DNA of 30,829 nucleotides, from the NCBI GenBank assembly GCA_000433355.1, contig FR893141.1:1-30829 (forward strand), in the 5' to 3' direction. Both the position numbers and the translations under genes were made by a program. Below the pieces are notes generated by a model. It saw nothing but the letters and a program-made list of their open reading frames with translations. It was not told the DNA's origin and made no database searches. This document shows positions 28,844-30,829 of this stretch, in pieces (position 1 is the stretch's first letter; every line of letters starts with the position of its first letter). This DNA is from Alistipes sp. CAG:435 (GTDB lineage: Bacteria > Bacteroidota > Bacteroidia > Bacteroidales > UBA932).

Positions 28844-30829
28844 ATGAAACTTTCTGAACTGAAGACTGGAGAGGTCGGAGTCATCGCCAAGGTGAACGGC
28901 CACGGGGGGTTCCGGAAGAGGCTCATCGAGATGGGCTTCATCTCCGGAAAGCGTGTTGCGGTCGTGCTGAACGCTCCGCTTAAAGATCCTATTGAATATG
29001 AAATACTTGGCTACAAGGTTTCGCTGCGCCGCTCCGAAGCCGGACTGATCGACGTGATCAGCGAGGAGGAGGCCAAGGCCTCCGTTGACTCCAAGCAGGA
29101 CTTCACGTCCATCTGCGACGTGGACTGCGACGAGGTCGCCGCGCTGAATCTGGAGATGGCCCGTCTGGCAAAGGAGAGGCACCACGTCATCCGCGTCGCC
29201 CTCGTCGGCAACCCGAACTGCGGAAAGACATCCCTCTTCAACATCGCCTCCGGCAGCCACGAGCACGTCGGCAACTACAGCGGCGTGACAGTGGACGCGA
29301 AGGAAGGGCATTTTGAATATGGCGGCTACAGGTTCGTCTTCGTGGATCTGCCGGGAACATATTCATTGTCAGCCTACAGCCCTGAGGAACTCTACGTCCG
29401 CAAGAACCTGGTCGAGAACGTGCCTGATGTCGTGGTCAATGTCGTGGACGCTTCCAACATCGAGAGGAACCTCTACCTCACTACCCAAGTTATCGACATG
29501 AACCTTCGTGTGGTGATGGCTCTGAACATGTACGATGAGTTGAAGGCGAGGGGAGACAGCCTCGACATCAAGCAGCTTGGCTATCTTCTTGGTGTGCCTG
29601 TCTGTCCGACCGTGAGCCGTGACGGGACCGGCATCCCCGAGCTGCTGGACACCGTGATCAAAATCTACGAGCAGCACGACGAGAGGCTGGCCAGACACAT
29701 CCACATCAACCACGGCCCTGAACTGGAGAAGAGCATCGACCGCATCAAGCTCCTGATCCAGAAGAACCAGGACATCCGGGACAGGTACTCCACCCGCTAT
29801 CTGGCCATCAAGTATCTGGAGAACGACAAGCAGATCGACGGGGTGATCGCCACCCTGCCGAACGCCGGCGAGATTGCCCAGGTGCGCTCCGAGGAGACGG
29901 CCCGCATCGAGAACCTGATCCACACGAGTCCGGAGTCCGCCATCGTCGATGCGAAATATTCATTCATCCACGGAGCCCTCGCCGAGACTTACACCCAGCA
30001 TGTCGAAGCCAGGCCGCGGAAGACCGTCACCGACAGGATTGACGCTGTCGTCACGAACAAATGGGCCGCGTTCCCGATCTTCATACTCCTTCTTTACCTC
30101 ATTTTCCAGTCCACGTTCACGCTGGGCAACTATCCGATGAACTGGATCGACTGGCTGGTGGGGCAGTTCGGGGATTTCGTCGCGAACTTTATGAAGGACG
30201 GATGGCTCAAGGATCTTCTCGTGGACGGTGTGATCGCCGGCGTGGGAAGTGTGCTGGTGTTCCTGCCTAACATATTGATTCTCTATTTCTTCCTTTCGAT
30301 AATGGAGGACTCCGGGTACATGGCGCGCGCCGCGTTCATCGTGGACAAGCTGATGCACAGGATCGGCCTTCACGGGAAATCCTTCATCCCGATGGTTATG
30401 GGCTTCGGCTGCAACGTGCCGGCGATCATGGCGACCAGAGCCATCGAGAGCCGCAAAAGCCGCCTCATCACGATCGCCATCATTCCATTCATGTCCTGCG
30501 CCGGCCGGCTGCCGATCTTCGTCCTCCTCGCCGGAGCCTTCTTCCCCCACAATTCCGCCCTCGCTCTTTTAGGAATATACTTCCTCGGAGTCCTGCTGGC
30601 GATTCTGTCGGCGGTCGTGCTGAGCCGTTTCATCAAGGAGGATGACCTCCCGTTCGTGATGGAGCTGCCGCCTTACAGGGTGCCGACCGGCAAGGCCATC
30701 TGGCGACACACCTGGGAGAAGGGAAAGCAATATCTTGAGAAGATGGCCACCACGATTCTCATCGGCTCAGTCGTGATCTGGTGCCTGGGTTACTTCCCGC
30801 GCTCGGACAAAGGCGCTGAGTATCAGCAG
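28844..30829 (+). CDS. feoB: Ferrous iron transporter FeoAB fusion (partial, runs off the window)
   Basis: 662 codons to the window edge, no stop. Residues 1-75 are a FeoA (SH3-like) domain (MKLSELKTGEVGVIAKV, FRKRLIEMGFISGKRVAV, VSLRRSEAGLIDV). After a linker, the FeoB GTPase begins at about 118: G1 GNPNCGKTS at 122-130, G3 DLPGTYSL, G4-like NMYD. The helical GDI-like region follows, then the membrane part from about residue 404 with MEDSGYMARAAFIVD and the Gate motif MGFGCNVPAIMATR. Such FeoA-FeoB fusions are common in Bacteroidetes and import Fe2+ across the inner membrane. The missing end should hold the remaining helices. It is divergent from the TonB-receptor operon. Confidence 0.96.
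   Translation, partial: MKLSELKTGEVGVIAKVNGHGGFRKRLIEMGFISGKRVAVVLNAPLKDPIEYEILGYKVSLRRSEAGLIDVISEEEAKASVDSKQDFTSICDVDCDEVAALNLEMARLAKERHHVIRVALVGNPNCGKTSLFNIASGSHEHVGNYSGVTVDAKEGHFEYGGYRFVFVDLPGTYSLSAYSPEELYVRKNLVENVPDVVVNVVDASNIERNLYLTTQVIDMNLRVVMALNMYDELKARGDSLDIKQLGYLLGVPVCPTVSRDGTGIPELLDTVIKIYEQHDERLARHIHINHGPELEKSIDRIKLLIQKNQDIRDRYSTRYLAIKYLENDKQIDGVIATLPNAGEIAQVRSEETARIENLIHTSPESAIVDAKYSFIHGALAETYTQHVEARPRKTVTDRIDAVVTNKWAAFPIFILLLYLIFQSTFTLGNYPMNWIDWLVGQFGDFVANFMKDGWLKDLLVDGVIAGVGSVLVFLPNILILYFFLSIMEDSGYMARAAFIVDKLMHRIGLHGKSFIPMVMGFGCNVPAIMATRAIESRKSRLITIAIIPFMSCAGRLPIFVLLAGAFFPHNSALALLGIYFLGVLLAILSAVVLSRFIKEDDLPFVMELPPYRVPTGKAIWRHTWEKGKQYLEKMATTILIGSVVIWCLGYFPRSDKGAEYQQ

Noticed and set aside
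1..30829. CRISPR arrays, insertion sequences, complete prophage or transposase genes
   Set aside because: No regularly spaced repeats, transposase motifs or IS-like terminal inverted repeats with an enclosed gene were seen. The only repeats are the two tandem duplications and short motifs listed.

Overview
The window looks like a chromosomal segment of a fairly GC-rich member of the Bacteroidales. The evidence is the rplM-rpsI-rpsB-tsf order, the many Bacteroidetes-only families (DUF4876, DUF6850, FeoA-FeoB fusion, BACON domain, TPR/AraC membrane regulators), weak Shine-Dalgarno sites, and several promoters of the Bacteroidetes type (TTG/TTTG, 19-20 bp, TAnnTTTG). The genus cannot be fixed from the sequence alone.

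Layout. 1-5.6 kb: housekeeping genes, namely an M3 peptidase lipoprotein (+), convergent with a dusB-lpxK pair (-), and pfkA (+) diverging from dusB. 5.6-10.8 kb: a terminator-rich gap, a frameshifted secreted beta-helix protein (-), a TMEM43-family membrane protein (-), and a membrane-anchored TPR/AraC regulator (-). 11.0-14.1 kb: ribosomal protein L13, S9 and S2 genes plus EF-Ts, with a clear promoter; rplM is broken by a perfect 43-bp tandem duplication that is probably an assembly error. 14.2-17.3 kb: an accessory island with a small frameshifted relic, a decayed Vsr endonuclease gene, a COG2865-type AlbA_2/ATPase/winged-helix regulator surrounded by copies of one short sequence, and a small lipoprotein cut short by a TGG-to-TGA change. 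17.4-21.9 kb: cutC with a split chromate-transporter pair, then a GH20 hexosaminidase and a cyclophilin lipoprotein. 21.9-22.25 kb: a promoter and terminator about 80 nt apart that suggest a small RNA, then a bidirectional terminator.

22.25-30.8 kb: the most interesting functional unit. A four-gene operon on the minus strand (TonB-dependent receptor, small lipoprotein, DUF6850 barrel, BACON/DUF4876 lipoprotein) is translationally coupled at two junctions and diverges from feoAB. No SusD is present. Together these could form an outer-membrane capture system feeding the FeoAB iron transporter. That is an inference from position; the function of DUF4876 and DUF6850 is not known to me.

Across the whole window the 6-mer GAATAT/ATATTC is strongly over-represented (about 85 sites counted by eye, against about 11 expected from base composition). 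It occurs in all reading frames and between genes, even where it forces unusual codons.
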